This document shows positions 28,479-37,914 of a stretch of 64,000 nt of DNA, in pieces. Numbering within the stretch: position 1 is the stretch's first letter; each line of letters starts with the position of its first letter. The DNA comes from Bacteroidota bacterium (GTDB taxonomy: Bacteria > Bacteroidota > Bacteroidia > Bacteroidales > UBA4417). The notes beneath the pieces are model-generated. The model was given only the letters and a program-made list of their open reading frames with translations. It was not told where the DNA came from and searched no databases. A program made the translations under genes and the position numbers. Location: the NCBI GenBank assembly GCA_013376995.1, contig JACAAZ010000012.1, positions 1-64,000 on the forward strand, given 5' to 3'.

Positions 28479-28489
28479 CCTATTTAGAA

Positions 28490-28526
28490 AAGCAAAAATG
28501 CCAGCCCAAAAAATGGACTGGCATGA
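28490..28526 (-). terminator. Rho-independent terminator of the small T9SS cargo gene
   Basis: ATGCCAG (28498-28504) pairs with CTGGCAT (28518-28524) around a short loop, and a T-run follows on the minus strand. Confidence 0.7.
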
Positions 28527-28572
28527 AAAAATAAGTGGACACAAACAAAACTTTAGTTAGGAAAACTTATTC

Positions 28573-29469
28573 CTATTTAGCAATCAAGATCTTTTTTGAA
28601 AAGCATTTATTGCCTGAAACCAGCTGAACAATATATGCTCCACTTTTGAGGGAAACTACTGAATTCTGCCTGCCAATATTCCCTGTTTTGAAGCTTCGTA
28701 TTTCCCTTCCATCCATGCTTGTCACGGTTAGCACATCTGTATTGCTGAGTGTCGAATAATGCAATTCAGAGGCGCTATAATACACATTGAACTGAGCGGG
28801 CTCTTCTGGCTGCTGGATGCCGGTTACCCCAAAATGCAGCACAAAACGCGTTGAGTCATCTCCGGGCTGGGCAATAAATGAATATACCGAATTCATTGCC
28901 AGATCCTGGTCGGAACGGGATTTTTTATCATATAGGAATACAGGTAATGGCATCATTTCGAGTCCAGATGCCTCTATTTGGAAATCTGTGCCATTATTCG
29001 GAATGAAAATGAATTGTATTTCAGTCTGGTCAGTAAGTGAAGGAATATCATTTGAGAAGAGTGCTTTCCCTCCAGCTATTGAATAGAACCTCGGACCATC
29101 TCCCTGGCTGTAAACAGCATCAAACTGGAGATCAAACCCGGATGTCGATTCCGGGTTCAGGAAGATATAGCTCTCCTGCAGGTTGTCAGCATTCACGTTT
29201 TTGGCTGTCAATGCCATCCATCCATAAACATCATTTTTGATATTACCTTCACCGGGGCCATTTACAAAACATTGATCCTGACCCGGAAATAAAGTATTTG
29301 CTGCTTCTGAACAGCATTGGATTTTGCCGGCATTAATTTGATTAGTGATCCCGGCGATGAATATCAGAGTGACAATTCCGGGAAAAAATTTTCCGAATCC
29401 TGCAAAACCTTGAATTGCTGATCGGATTTTCCCGAATAGGAAATAGTTAGTTACTGGAGTGGGTAGCAT
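28573..29469 (-). CDS. Small secreted protein with T9SS C-terminal sorting domain
   Basis: A 298-residue protein if started at ATG 29469. The frame stays open upstream to 29634, but a promoter at 29632-29660 and the odd sequence there make that start unlikely. A hydrophobic run (FFPGIVTLIFIAGI, about residues 30-45) may act as a signal peptide. The body resembles the beta-rich C-terminal part of larger T9SS proteins (IFLNPESTSGFDLQFDAVYS). The last 80 residues match the type A sorting domain (TVTSMDGREIRSFKTG, SLKSGAYIVQLVSGNKCFSKKILIAK). It looks like the 3' end of a formerly larger cargo gene, or a small adhesin. The function is unknown. Confidence 0.55.
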   Translation of the reverse strand: MLPTPVTNYFLFGKIRSAIQGFAGFGKFFPGIVTLIFIAGITNQINAGKIQCCSEAANTLFPGQDQCFVNGPGEGNIKNDVYGWMALTAKNVNADNLQESYIFLNPESTSGFDLQFDAVYSQGDGPRFYSIAGGKALFSNDIPSLTDQTEIQFIFIPNNGTDFQIEASGLEMMPLPVFLYDKKSRSDQDLAMNSVYSFIAQPGDDSTRFVLHFGVTGIQQPEEPAQFNVYYSASELHYSTLSNTDVLTVTSMDGREIRSFKTGNIGRQNSVVSLKSGAYIVQLVSGNKCFSKKILIAK

Positions 29470-29631
29470 ACAAGTTGGATAAAGAGAAAGAGCAGTCAAG
29501 GTTAGTTCACCCTGGAAAGGATCTACTGAAAGATCATTTCGACAAATAATCCAGAATTCCGAAATTGGTAATACCATTTTTGAATAATAAAAGAGGGTAT
29601 TTGGGATGGCATCACTCAATACATTGTAGTT

Positions 29632-29660
29632 CAAAATTATAGATCAAAAAATTAATTCAA
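29632..29660 (-). promoter_or_regulatory. Promoter of the small T9SS cargo gene
   Basis: TTG on the minus strand (plus CAA at 29658-29660), an 18-bp spacer, and TAATTTTG (plus CAAAATTA at 29632-29639). Expected start near 29625. Confidence 0.6.
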
Positions 29661-29670
29661 TCCCAAAAGC

Positions 29671-29695
29671 AGAAAGCCCCTAAAAAGGGGCCTTC
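29671..29695 (-). terminator. Terminator-like hairpin downstream of the DUF349 gene
   Basis: GCCCCT (29676-29681) pairs with AGGGGC (29686-29691) around AAAA. The downstream T-run on the minus strand is short, so strength is uncertain. Confidence 0.55.
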
Positions 29696-29722
29696 ATAAG
29701 TTGTCAATTTAACAATCAGTAA

Positions 29723-32032
29723 TTATTGTTTTTGCTGATCTTGCTGTTCCTGCTCGCGTGCAGCCTTCTGCAGGAATTTTTTCTTGGCTTCCATGCCGGC
29801 CAGTTCTTCCTTGGCACGGGCGATCTTAGCTTCGAATTCTGATTTGAGTACATTGGCTTGCTTTGAATTTGCAAAGAATCCAATGTTATTTTCCCAAAGA
29901 AGGATCTCTTCTTTCAATTCATCAATTCGGGACTGCAGTGAATTTCTTTCCTTATTGATTATGCGATGTGCATCCGGTTGTTCCCTGACATTCTCAAATC
30001 GATTGCGGTAGTTGGAGTTACGTTGCTCGGTAACATCCATTTTCAGCTTATCGTAGATCTTGTTGACAGCCGCTTTATAATCAGTCTGAAGGCGATCTTT
30101 TTCTTTAATTGGAACATGACCTGTTTCCATCCACTGGCGCTGAAGTTCCTTTACAGTTTCAAGATTGGCCTGGCGATCTTCAACATATTCGAATTCAACT
30201 AGTTTTTTCAGCAATTCTTCTTTCTTAACCAGGTTTTCACTCTCGGTGCTCTGGATATTTTTAAAGAATTCCGACTTACGTTGGAAGAACTCGTCACAGG
30301 CTGTCCTGAAGCGCTTCCAGATCTTATCGCTGTGCTTCCTTGGTACAGGGCCGATCTTCTTCCATTCTTCCTGGAGCCTGATCAGATCGCGAGAAGAATT
30401 TCTCCACTCAGAGCTAAGACGTAAAGCTTCAGCCTGAACACAGAGGTCAACCTTAATGTTATAGTTATGGAGCTGTTGTTCCTTCAGCTTGCCAAAGAAA
30501 TCCTTTTTGTTTGCAAAGTAGGCATCCAGGTGTCCTTTAAAACGAACCCATACCTCGTTATTTACTTTTGGAGAAGCCTGACCAACAGATTTCCATACTT
30601 TGAGGAGTTCATTAACCTGCTGGGTGCTTTCCTGCCATTGCTTGATAGATGAGTAATCCTTATTTACCAGTTGTTCAGCCTGTTCGCACAGAACAACTTT
30701 GGCTGCATGGTTTGCGTCCTGCTCTTCCTGTACCTTACCATAAAACTCATGGCGCCTTTCGTTAATCTTATCTGATGCAGTCTTAAACCTGTCCCAAACT
30801 TCCTCTCGCTTATCTTGTGGTACCGGGCCCAGTTCTTTCCATTCTTCATGAAGTTCCTGGAGGCGTTTGAACGATTTGGTTATTGAGGGCTCAATAATGA
30901 GTTCTTCAGCTTTTTCACATAATTCAATCTTATGCTGAAGATTTTTCCGAAGGTCGAGGTCCTTCAATTCCTTGTTGATCTTAACCTTATCGAAGAATTT
31001 CTCGATAAGGAAATGGTAATTCTGCCACATTCCAGGAGCCTCATTCTTAGGCACCATGCCAATGGCTTTCCAGCGTTCCTGTAAAACCTTGAAATCATCG
31101 TAAGTCTTTTTCAGGGTCTCTTCCGATGAGATAAGTGTTTTCAGTTCCTCAAGGATATGCTTTTTTGCCTCAAGGTTCTGGATCTTTTCTCTTTCAATCT
31201 GCTCGCTAAAGCGTGCTTTGCTCTGTTTGTATATATTGAATGCAATCTTAAAACGTTCCTCCAGTGGATCAGTAACTTCAAAGCTTTCAGCTTCTTCTTC
31301 AGCAGCAGCTTTCTGGTACATTTTTTCCCGCTCTTCATTGGTACGTGCCAGGTACGCTACCTTGATCTGGACGATCTGGTTTTTGATAACATTTACATCC
31401 TCATTTTTTACAGTCTCCTCAAGAAGTTCAACAAGTTGTTCACGTGTTTTATGGTCCAGACCAATAGTGATAACTTCTTCAACTTCTTCCTCTTCCTCTT
31501 CAACATCTTCTGCTGAGTGGACTTTTGTTTCTTCTGCTACTGCAGCCTTGCGTTTACCTTTAACAGCAGGCTCAGCAACAACAGGCTCTATCTGTTCCGG
31601 TGTTGATTCCTCAACAACAGGAAGCGTTTCTTCAATTACAGGAATTTCTTCAGGAACTGAAATTGGGGCTTCAGCGACTGGAATTGGGGCCTCAGCGACT
31701 TGTTCAGCTATTACAGGCTGTTCAATACTTACTTCCTCTGGCCGGATTTCGATTTCTGCTGCAGGCTCTGCTATTTCAGCAGTTTCAGCCACGGCAACAG
31801 TTTCTTCCAATACAGGTTCTTCAACCTTCACTTCATTGTTTTCAATAATTGTTTCTTCTGCAACAGGGAGCCCTGCTGTTTCGGAAACTTCTGCTTCTGG
31901 GGTTCCTTCCTTGGAAGGTTCGTTAGTTTTACTAAGAATTGAGTTTTCAACCTCATTAGGTTGGAGATTCTCCTCCTGGTTGGTTTTTGAAACTTCTTCA
32001 GGATTCTGATCGGGGCTGGATTTTTCTTTCAT
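29723..32032 (-). CDS. DUF349 multi-repeat protein with acidic disordered N-terminus
   Basis: A 769-residue cytoplasmic protein. Residues about 1-185 are a low-complexity Glu/Val/Ala/Pro region with many EEP and AEP steps, probably disordered. The rest carries about five DUF349 repeats of roughly 75 residues, each with LQERWKAIGMVPK, LQEEWKKIGPVPR or similar around a conserved W. The C-terminal 60 residues form a coiled coil (KEEILLWENNIGFFANSK). DUF349 proteins are common in Bacteroidota and are thought to bind nucleic acid or ribosomes, but the role is not settled. The gene is alone, with a promoter element at 32140. Confidence 0.85.
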   Translation of the reverse strand: MKEKSSPDQNPEEVSKTNQEENLQPNEVENSILSKTNEPSKEGTPEAEVSETAGLPVAEETIIENNEVKVEEPVLEETVAVAETAEIAEPAAEIEIRPEEVSIEQPVIAEQVAEAPIPVAEAPISVPEEIPVIEETLPVVEESTPEQIEPVVAEPAVKGKRKAAVAEETKVHSAEDVEEEEEEVEEVITIGLDHKTREQLVELLEETVKNEDVNVIKNQIVQIKVAYLARTNEEREKMYQKAAAEEEAESFEVTDPLEERFKIAFNIYKQSKARFSEQIEREKIQNLEAKKHILEELKTLISSEETLKKTYDDFKVLQERWKAIGMVPKNEAPGMWQNYHFLIEKFFDKVKINKELKDLDLRKNLQHKIELCEKAEELIIEPSITKSFKRLQELHEEWKELGPVPQDKREEVWDRFKTASDKINERRHEFYGKVQEEQDANHAAKVVLCEQAEQLVNKDYSSIKQWQESTQQVNELLKVWKSVGQASPKVNNEVWVRFKGHLDAYFANKKDFFGKLKEQQLHNYNIKVDLCVQAEALRLSSEWRNSSRDLIRLQEEWKKIGPVPRKHSDKIWKRFRTACDEFFQRKSEFFKNIQSTESENLVKKEELLKKLVEFEYVEDRQANLETVKELQRQWMETGHVPIKEKDRLQTDYKAAVNKIYDKLKMDVTEQRNSNYRNRFENVREQPDAHRIINKERNSLQSRIDELKEEILLWENNIGFFANSKQANVLKSEFEAKIARAKEELAGMEAKKKFLQKAAREQEQQDQQKQ

Positions 32033-32139
32033 GGTACAAATGAATGTGTGGATTAGTAGATTTCGATTTTACTATATTTTCCCCAGGCTCAAATAAGACA
32101 GGGAGGGACAATACTTGATTTCCTTTTAACAAGGGAGTG

Positions 32140-32147
32140 CAAAAATA
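32140..32147 (-). promoter_or_regulatory. Promoter -7 element for the DUF349 gene
   Basis: CAAAAATA on the plus strand (TATTTTTG on the minus strand), about 110 bp upstream of the start. No TTG at the expected distance was seen. Confidence 0.4.
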
Positions 32148-32211
32148 TAAATTATCCTTTATGAACAGTAACCATTGCCTACTTTATCAGTCAATTAACC
32201 TATGAATAAAT

Positions 32212-34542
32212 TCACCGGAGGCTGGGGCGATTATATAAAAGGTACCCCAGGTTAAGTAAAAAGGAAAATGGTTTTTGTTCCTGATTGTAATATGAGTAAG
32301 ATAAACTCAATGGACCAATTGGACTTTGATAGATCAGGGATGCTGAAGCCGCGGGATAGGCCTTTTTCAATACAGGACCGTATGAAGCCTTCAAATCCTG
32401 GCCCTGGATAATCTCCCGGTAAGGAACCATAAGGTATCCTTCGATCCTTAAATCAAAGTTTTTACTGATAGATGCCACATTTCGCTGTCCAACTGCAGCG
32501 TATATTGGGTTTCTGAATGTATTCTGAAATAAAGTAGACATCTCTGGAATGGGAGTGAATGCCGGTGAAATAAGTATGGTTGAAGTATAGTTCCTATAAA
32601 AGTCCTGGAATGATATCATCGTTTCAGCCATTATGCCAAGAGTGTAGAAGCCTTTTTTCCTGAAATATTTTTCATAGGAAAGACTTGCAGCAGGATAATT
32701 ATGCCAGTGTTCATACTTTACGGTTTCATTTCCGGTAGTTCCGGGCGAATGTTCTTCATTCGCGGATATAAACCGGAATTCAGTTTGAAAACGTTCTCCG
32801 GAATTTGCAAACTGTTTACGGTTCAGGTTATTAAATTCAATAGTTACAGAAGGAGAGTAAAATTCCGTTAGCGTTTTATCCAGCACATCATCTGTTGTAA
32901 ACGTATTGGTTTGATAGTAACTATCCCGGTTTCTGCCCATATCAAAACCAATTTCGATTTTTCCTGTCCTTTTAATAGGAAATCCAAGCCTCAGATCAAT
33001 AAAATTCTCACGATGAACAAGATAAACAGGCGTTTTAAAATCGAAAAAGTAGGTATTGGATGTATTCATATAATTGAATTGATTTCCAATAAGGTACATT
33101 TCCACGAAGAAAGGCAGACGGCTAGGGAATTCCAATCTCCCGCCCACTTTGAAAGAGTTGTAAAATCTACCCAAATAAGCATTTGACTGGAATGATGCGG
33201 CAATTTTGTTCCAATAGATATAACCAAGTTGCAGGAAGAATTCATTCGTTGATTTGGAAGATACATTACCTCCGATTTCAGCATGGAAATTATTCTCCTG
33301 CTTTGCGGAGATATGCAGTTCATATCCTTTGAGTGAAGGCGAATAGGTTAATTGAGGATAAGAATGATAGACCCTGTTTTCGGCCAATAGCCTGAAATAA
33401 TCTGCTTTAACAATACCCAGTGACTGGTTTCGGGAAGTATCACCGGTCTTTTTTCTGCGTTCCAGATCCGTGCGAAGCAGTTTTTTTACATAGCTGTATT
33501 GTCCTTCCGTTATACCTTCGATGGTGTAATTCTTAACTACATAAGGTGGCTTTCGTTTATTGAATTCAGACCGTATAGCTTCACGCTGTTCCGGGGAAAC
33601 TGAATCAAGCACAAATTTCCTGATCTGGGGTATCATCCGTTTTGCAGCAACATATCCGCTATCAATAAATTCCGTGGTATGGGAGAAATCAATAACATTA
33701 ACAGTTTTCAATTGAGGCTCAATCATCACACCACTTTCACATAGAACATCATAGTTGGATTTTTCCATCAGCATGTTCCTGATCTGCGACAGAACATCGT
33801 CATCAGCTGGTGGCCTGGCATTATTTGCAGCTTTGCTTCCAATTATGATATCAGGGTAAAAGTCCTCGTACGCAACGTCGGAAGGGAAATTATTGTACAT
33901 ACCACCGTCAAAAAGCAAGCGTCCATCTATACGGATTGGTTTAAAATAGAATGGAAATGTCATGGAAGCCCGGATAGCGGATCCAAGATCACCTGACCTG
34001 AGAGTTACTGCCTTATTTTCATCAACATCTGCAGCCACACACCTGAATGGGACCATTAAGCTGTCAAATTTATAGTTGGCAGCAGCTGCGGCACTGGCAA
34101 AAAGTTCGAGGAAAGCAAAATCCATGCTTACAGGTGAAACCAGGTTTGTTGGCAACTGAGTTTGCAGCACGGAATCATACTTAAACTTGAAACTCATCCA
34201 GGATGCATCGGGAAAAGGCTGGCGGAAGTAATAGATATATTTCTGGTCTATTTTTCCTGATACCCATTCTTTAAAATCCCTGGAAGTGATAATGTATTCC
34301 ATTTCGACCGGCGAATAACCGGCTGCGTAAAGGCCTCCAATAATTGCACCCATGGAAGTACCGGCTATATAATCAATCGGAACCTGGGCTTCTTCCAAAG
34401 CTTTCAATACGCCAATATGGCTAACCCCTTTAGCTCCTCCCCCACTCAGAACAACTGCTACTTTTTGCGCCCAGCAAGGAAAAAGGCCTGCAAAAAGAAA
34501 TAATACAAAACAGACTGATAATTTATATCGCATACTAAACAT
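32212..34542 (-). CDS. Patatin-like phospholipase with BamA-type barrel (PlpD-like)
   Basis: A 776-residue secreted or outer-membrane protein with a signal peptide ([15 protein letters not shown]); starts at 34542 or 34533 both give it. The N-terminal patatin domain (about 26-300) has the Gly-rich [15 protein letters not shown], nucleophile Ser in GTSMG, and catalytic Asp in DGGMYNNFP. It is followed by a POTRA-like segment ([17 protein letters not shown]) and a C-terminal 16-strand-like barrel ending in LNLGYLLYN. Relatives (PlpD type) pass or display a lipase at the cell surface. A promoter element lies at 34572. Confidence 0.88.
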   Translation of the reverse strand: MFSMRYKLSVCFVLFLFAGLFPCWAQKVAVVLSGGGAKGVSHIGVLKALEEAQVPIDYIAGTSMGAIIGGLYAAGYSPVEMEYIITSRDFKEWVSGKIDQKYIYYFRQPFPDASWMSFKFKYDSVLQTQLPTNLVSPVSMDFAFLELFASAAAAANYKFDSLMVPFRCVAADVDENKAVTLRSGDLGSAIRASMTFPFYFKPIRIDGRLLFDGGMYNNFPSDVAYEDFYPDIIIGSKAANNARPPADDDVLSQIRNMLMEKSNYDVLCESGVMIEPQLKTVNVIDFSHTTEFIDSGYVAAKRMIPQIRKFVLDSVSPEQREAIRSEFNKRKPPYVVKNYTIEGITEGQYSYVKKLLRTDLERRKKTGDTSRNQSLGIVKADYFRLLAENRVYHSYPQLTYSPSLKGYELHISAKQENNFHAEIGGNVSSKSTNEFFLQLGYIYWNKIAASFQSNAYLGRFYNSFKVGGRLEFPSRLPFFVEMYLIGNQFNYMNTSNTYFFDFKTPVYLVHRENFIDLRLGFPIKRTGKIEIGFDMGRNRDSYYQTNTFTTDDVLDKTLTEFYSPSVTIEFNNLNRKQFANSGERFQTEFRFISANEEHSPGTTGNETVKYEHWHNYPAASLSYEKYFRKKGFYTLGIMAETMISFQDFYRNYTSTILISPAFTPIPEMSTLFQNTFRNPIYAAVGQRNVASISKNFDLRIEGYLMVPYREIIQGQDLKASYGPVLKKAYPAASASLIYQSPIGPLSLSYSYYNQEQKPFSFLLNLGYLLYNRPSLR

Positions 34543-34571
34543 TCAGGTCCCGTATTCCAATACTTTCACTG

Positions 34572-34579
34572 CAAATTTA
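34572..34579 (-). promoter_or_regulatory. Promoter -7 element for the patatin-like gene
   Basis: CAAATTTA on the plus strand (TAAATTTG on the minus strand), about 30 bp upstream of the start codon. Confidence 0.5.
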
Positions 34580-34610
34580 CAGCATAATAGAGTTATTGGA
34601 AGTAGAAAAA

Positions 34611-34645
34611 AGCACCCACGCCAAATATTAACGTGGATGCTTTTC
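34611..34645 (-). terminator. Rho-independent terminator of the PLP-lyase gene
   Basis: AGCACCCACG (34611-34620) pairs with CGTGGATGCT around a short loop, with one mismatch. A run of T follows on the minus strand. Confidence 0.75.
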
Positions 34646-34683
34646 AAATCATATAAAAACAGGAAAAGATTTTCAGGTGCAGG

Positions 34684-35865
34684 CTATACTTTTGCAAGTG
34701 CCTGTTCCAGATCAGCCATAAGATCTTCAACATCCTCAATACCAACCGAGTAACGAACAAGCCCGTCAGTTATCCCGGCCTTGATTTTTCCTTCAACGGA
34801 TACTTTTGAATGCGTCATGGAAGCAGGGTGCTGTATCAGTGTTTCAACACCGCCCAGTGATACAGCGAGAATGGCAACCTTAACACTGTCCATGAGTATT
34901 TTCCCGGCAGTAAGGCCGCCTTTCAGCTCAAAGCTGATCATAGAACCCGGCCCATCCATTTGTTTTCTGGCCATCTCATATTGAGGATGTGAAGGTAAAC
35001 CCGGATATCTTACCCAGGCTACTTTTGGATGTTTTTCGAGATATTCTGCAAGTTTCATGGCATTTTCCTGGGAACGGTCAATCCTGATACCCAATGTTTT
35101 CAAGCCGCGAATAGCCAGGTAAGCCTGATGCGGATCCATATTACAACCCAGGTTGACCATGATGGAACGAAGCTTCTTATACATGGCTTCTTCTTTTGTG
35201 ATGATCATACCGGCAACGATATCTGCATGGCCATTGATAAACTTGGTCATGGAATGGAGAACGATATCAATACCGAGATCGAGGGGGCGTTGCAGATAAG
35301 GGCTGCAAAATGTATTATCAACAGCTACAGGAATTCCATAAGAATGAGCAAGTTCGGCACAGGCTGCCAGGTCAGAAATATCCATTGTAGGATTGGATGG
35401 AGTTTCAATATACAGCAACTTGGTATTAGGCCTGATGGCTTTTCTGATTTCTTCGATATCAGCCGTATTTACGAAGCTGGCTTCAACTCCGAAGCGACAG
35501 TATTGTTGTTCGAGTATTACCCTAGATGGCCCGTATACTGCAGCAGAACTTACAATATGTGATCCGTTGCCAAGAAGTGCAAAGTAAACAGTATTCACTG
35601 CTCCCATACCTGAACTGGTGGCAATTCCGCCGAATCCATTCTCCAGCATTGCCAATTGCGACTCAAGTGCACCTATGGTAGGGTTTCCAATTCTTGTGTA
35701 GATAAAACCATCGCTTTCACCCGAGAAGCAACGGGCGCCATGATCAGCATCATTAAATACAAAGGTTGAGGTTTGATAGATAGGTACTGTTGCACTTCCC
35801 AGTGGATCCTTAAAACCACTACCATGAATAAGTTTCGAATTGAAACCAAGATCTTTTGAGTCCAT
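34684..35865 (-). CDS. Cys/Met-metabolism PLP enzyme, methionine gamma-lyase-like
   Basis: A 393-residue fold-type I PLP enzyme of the gamma-family that includes methionine gamma-lyase, cystathionine synthases and sulfhydrylases. Visible motifs are YTRIGNPT (near 55), SSGMGAVNTV (near 85), ETPSNPTMDISDL (near 155), DNTFCSPYL (near 185), PLP-binding Lys in SMTKFINGHADIVAG (near 210), and VETLIQHPASMTHS (near 340). The segment where methionine gamma-lyase has the YGC motif reads YGPSRV, so the activating Cys is replaced. It is distinct from the riboswitch-linked paralogue at 53259. Its exact reaction cannot be fixed from sequence. Confidence 0.8.
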   Translation of the reverse strand: MDSKDLGFNSKLIHGSGFKDPLGSATVPIYQTSTFVFNDADHGARCFSGESDGFIYTRIGNPTIGALESQLAMLENGFGGIATSSGMGAVNTVYFALLGNGSHIVSSAAVYGPSRVILEQQYCRFGVEASFVNTADIEEIRKAIRPNTKLLYIETPSNPTMDISDLAACAELAHSYGIPVAVDNTFCSPYLQRPLDLGIDIVLHSMTKFINGHADIVAGMIITKEEAMYKKLRSIMVNLGCNMDPHQAYLAIRGLKTLGIRIDRSQENAMKLAEYLEKHPKVAWVRYPGLPSHPQYEMARKQMDGPGSMISFELKGGLTAGKILMDSVKVAILAVSLGGVETLIQHPASMTHSKVSVEGKIKAGITDGLVRYSVGIEDVEDLMADLEQALAKV

Positions 35866-35924
35866 TATATTTGTGTTAAATAAGTTTTTACCAGTAAAAC
35901 ATCATGAATATCAGACATATAAAG

Positions 35925-36788
35925 TTATAGCCAACTACTCACAACCTTTTCCCATATTGTGGCAAAGATAGATTCGTTTTCCAAATCAGCTTCATTCAAT
36001 GGCATATACTTTTCATTGTCCTTAAAATCCCGGTGAGAAATGACACCAAAGACAGGAACCTTCTTGATTTTACTGAACCTTTCAACTTCTTCCAAAAAGC
36101 TGGCTTCTCCTTTGTACTTATTGATTACCAGGCCAAAAGGGATGGAACGCTCTTTTAATGCCCCCAGGAGAAATTGAATGTTTCTTAGCCAACCCCTGGA
36201 AGGATTAATAACGAGTATTGCTAGTGTTGCATCTCTTAATGCAGTAAGCACATATCCGGATATACCCGGACTCAGGTCGCATATGGCGAGTGAGCCTGTA
36301 TTGATGCGCTGGTTAAGTGCACATACCAACGGAACCTGGAATTCATGAGATTCATCTGCCTTTCCCACCGTGATTGAATGCATGCCTTTCCTTCCATGAA
36401 GGATATACCCTGTTAATTTCTCCTTTCTGCCAATCCCATGGATACTGCAACCATTAATACATTCTCCGCAGGCTTCGCACTTTTCAGGACTTATTACCAT
36501 GGAAGGAATATTCCTGTCGAGTTGCAGGGCACCGCAGTCACAGTAAGAAATACATGCCCCGCAGAACTTACATTTCAGGTTATCGATTTTTGGAAAGTCA
36601 GCGAAAATCTCATCCGCATTGAATTTTACCTGTTCGAATTCTCCAATCAGGTCTGGTTTCTCAACATCATATCCGACCAACTGTACCGGCTCAGCTGAAA
36701 TACTAACCACAAAGTCGAATAATCCTTTAGCCAGCATGGTTCTGCCGGTAGAACTTTCGTAACTCATTATGGCAATTTTACGGGTCAA
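35925..36788 (-). CDS. MinD-superfamily ATPase-like protein with inserted 2x[4Fe-4S] ferredoxin, degenerate P-loop
   Basis: A 287-residue protein resembling COG1149 ATPases with an inserted ferredoxin domain. Two CxxCxxCxxxC motifs (CKFCGACISYC near 73 and CEACGECINGC near 103) predict two [4Fe-4S] clusters. The N-terminal P-loop is altered: the usual KGGxGKT is SYESSTGRT, losing both signature Lys residues. Switch-like DVEKPDL and CDLSPG remain. It lacks a tandem partner gene, although these proteins often come in pairs. The substrate is unknown; iron-sulfur-dependent electron transfer or cluster assembly is possible. Confidence 0.75.
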   Translation of the reverse strand: MTRKIAIMSYESSTGRTMLAKGLFDFVVSISAEPVQLVGYDVEKPDLIGEFEQVKFNADEIFADFPKIDNLKCKFCGACISYCDCGALQLDRNIPSMVISPEKCEACGECINGCSIHGIGRKEKLTGYILHGRKGMHSITVGKADESHEFQVPLVCALNQRINTGSLAICDLSPGISGYVLTALRDATLAILVINPSRGWLRNIQFLLGALKERSIPFGLVINKYKGEASFLEEVERFSKIKKVPVFGVISHRDFKDNEKYMPLNEADLENESIFATIWEKVVSSWL

Positions 36789-37165
36789 GAATTTGGCAAT
36801 TAGTTAATTAGTCAATTTATAATTTGGAAATCGGTTATTGGTTATTGGTTATCGGTTCTAATTTTAGAATGGTTTGGCGTTAGTCAGACTGAGGCGGTGG
36901 TGTTGGTCGTACCGGGGGATTTATCTGTGTTCAGAATTTGACTTCCATCATCTCAATTCCTTCTTCAAGCATCTAACTTCTTACCTCCTACTTCTGACTT
37001 CACACTTCACACTTCATGCATCTTACCTCCTAATTCCTGTTTCATTCATCTACCTCCTGCTCACCACATCCTGTTCCTGCATACTGAATACTGCCTACTA
37101 ACATCAAACTACTGCTTCATACCTCACTTTTTTCTTTTTCCTTTTATCTTTTGTCTTAACTCCTT
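36789..37165. repeat. 377-bp gap of short tandem words and pyrimidine-rich simple sequence
   Basis: No coding frame of note. At 36831-36858 the heptamer GGTTATT repeats about three times. From about 36938 to 37160 the plus strand is dominated by C and T (for example CTTCACACTTCACACTTC and TCTTACCTCCTA), nearly lacking G. It reads as a low-complexity region between unrelated genes, with no promoter or terminator recognised. Confidence 0.7.
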
Positions 37166-37759
37166 TTATTTCGCTTTCATCAACCTGGCCGCAAACCCGC
37201 CCATAGCAGATTTTGGCTTTAACCGCCTGAACACTCCTTCATTCGAAGCTTTAACCTCCTCAACGGTATAAAATGCATTGGGGTTATACTCCTGAACGGT
37301 AGCGACAAAGCTCTTGATTTCTTTACGGCGTATAATCGAAAAGATTAGTTTTACCTTTCCCTTGGCTCCTTCACCATCAACCAGGGTGAGACCAAAATTC
37401 TGTGATTTAAGGTCATCAATCAATTCGGGGGATTCCTTTGAAAGTATTACCCGAATAATCACAGTTCCCAGTGAAATCCGCTCCTCAATGGTTATCCCAA
37501 TAAAATTCCCCATCGCAAAACCGGCACCATATGCGACATAGCTAATCCAATTTCCAAGGTGCTGCATGATCTGTCCGACCGCCAGCAACCATATGATCAC
37601 TTCGAAAAAGCCAAGGAAGGGTGCAACATACTTAAGTCCTTTGGAAATGAAGATCAACCTTATCGTACCAATACTCTGATCCATTATCCTGGCAAAAAAT
37701 ATCAGCAAAGGCAGCACAAGCCATGTGAATAGCGGGGAAGTTGCAACAAAAAGGTCCAT
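37166..37759 (-). CDS. UPF0316 membrane protein (DUF5698 with DUF2179)
   Basis: A 197-residue protein with three membrane segments in the first 110 residues (WLVLPLLIFFARIMDQSIGTIRLIFI and a second in VAPFLGFFEVIIWLLAVGQI). A soluble DUF2179 domain follows (VIIRVILSKESPELIDDLKSQNFGLTLVDGEG, KLIFSIIRRKEIKSFVATVQEYNPNAFYTVEEV). The pairing of a small membrane domain with DUF2179 parallels the YitT-type protein at 24649. The function is unknown. The gene is alone between a simple-sequence gap and a glycoside-hydrolase-like gene. Confidence 0.8.
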   Translation of the reverse strand: MDLFVATSPLFTWLVLPLLIFFARIMDQSIGTIRLIFISKGLKYVAPFLGFFEVIIWLLAVGQIMQHLGNWISYVAYGAGFAMGNFIGITIEERISLGTVIIRVILSKESPELIDDLKSQNFGLTLVDGEGAKGKVKLIFSIIRRKEIKSFVATVQEYNPNAFYTVEEVKASNEGVFRRLKPKSAMGGFAARLMKAK

Positions 37760-37914
37760 AGATTTGTAACTTTTAGCAAGGTAAAAGTAGCTTTTTTTAC
37801 TGCGAATTCAGATGAAACAGTTAAAGAATTCAAATTCCGGGAATTGCTGAAGTTAGCTGGAAAAAAATAAGCCAGCACTTAATCGAAGTCAGGGTTTTGA
37901 AAAAACATAGTCAG

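Noticed and set aside
31218-32009. Long plus-strand Ser/Thr-rich frame opposite the DUF349 gene N-terminus
   Set aside because: It is the complement of the acidic low-complexity region; the Glu codons give Ser/Phe in the other frame. No start signals and no family resemblance.
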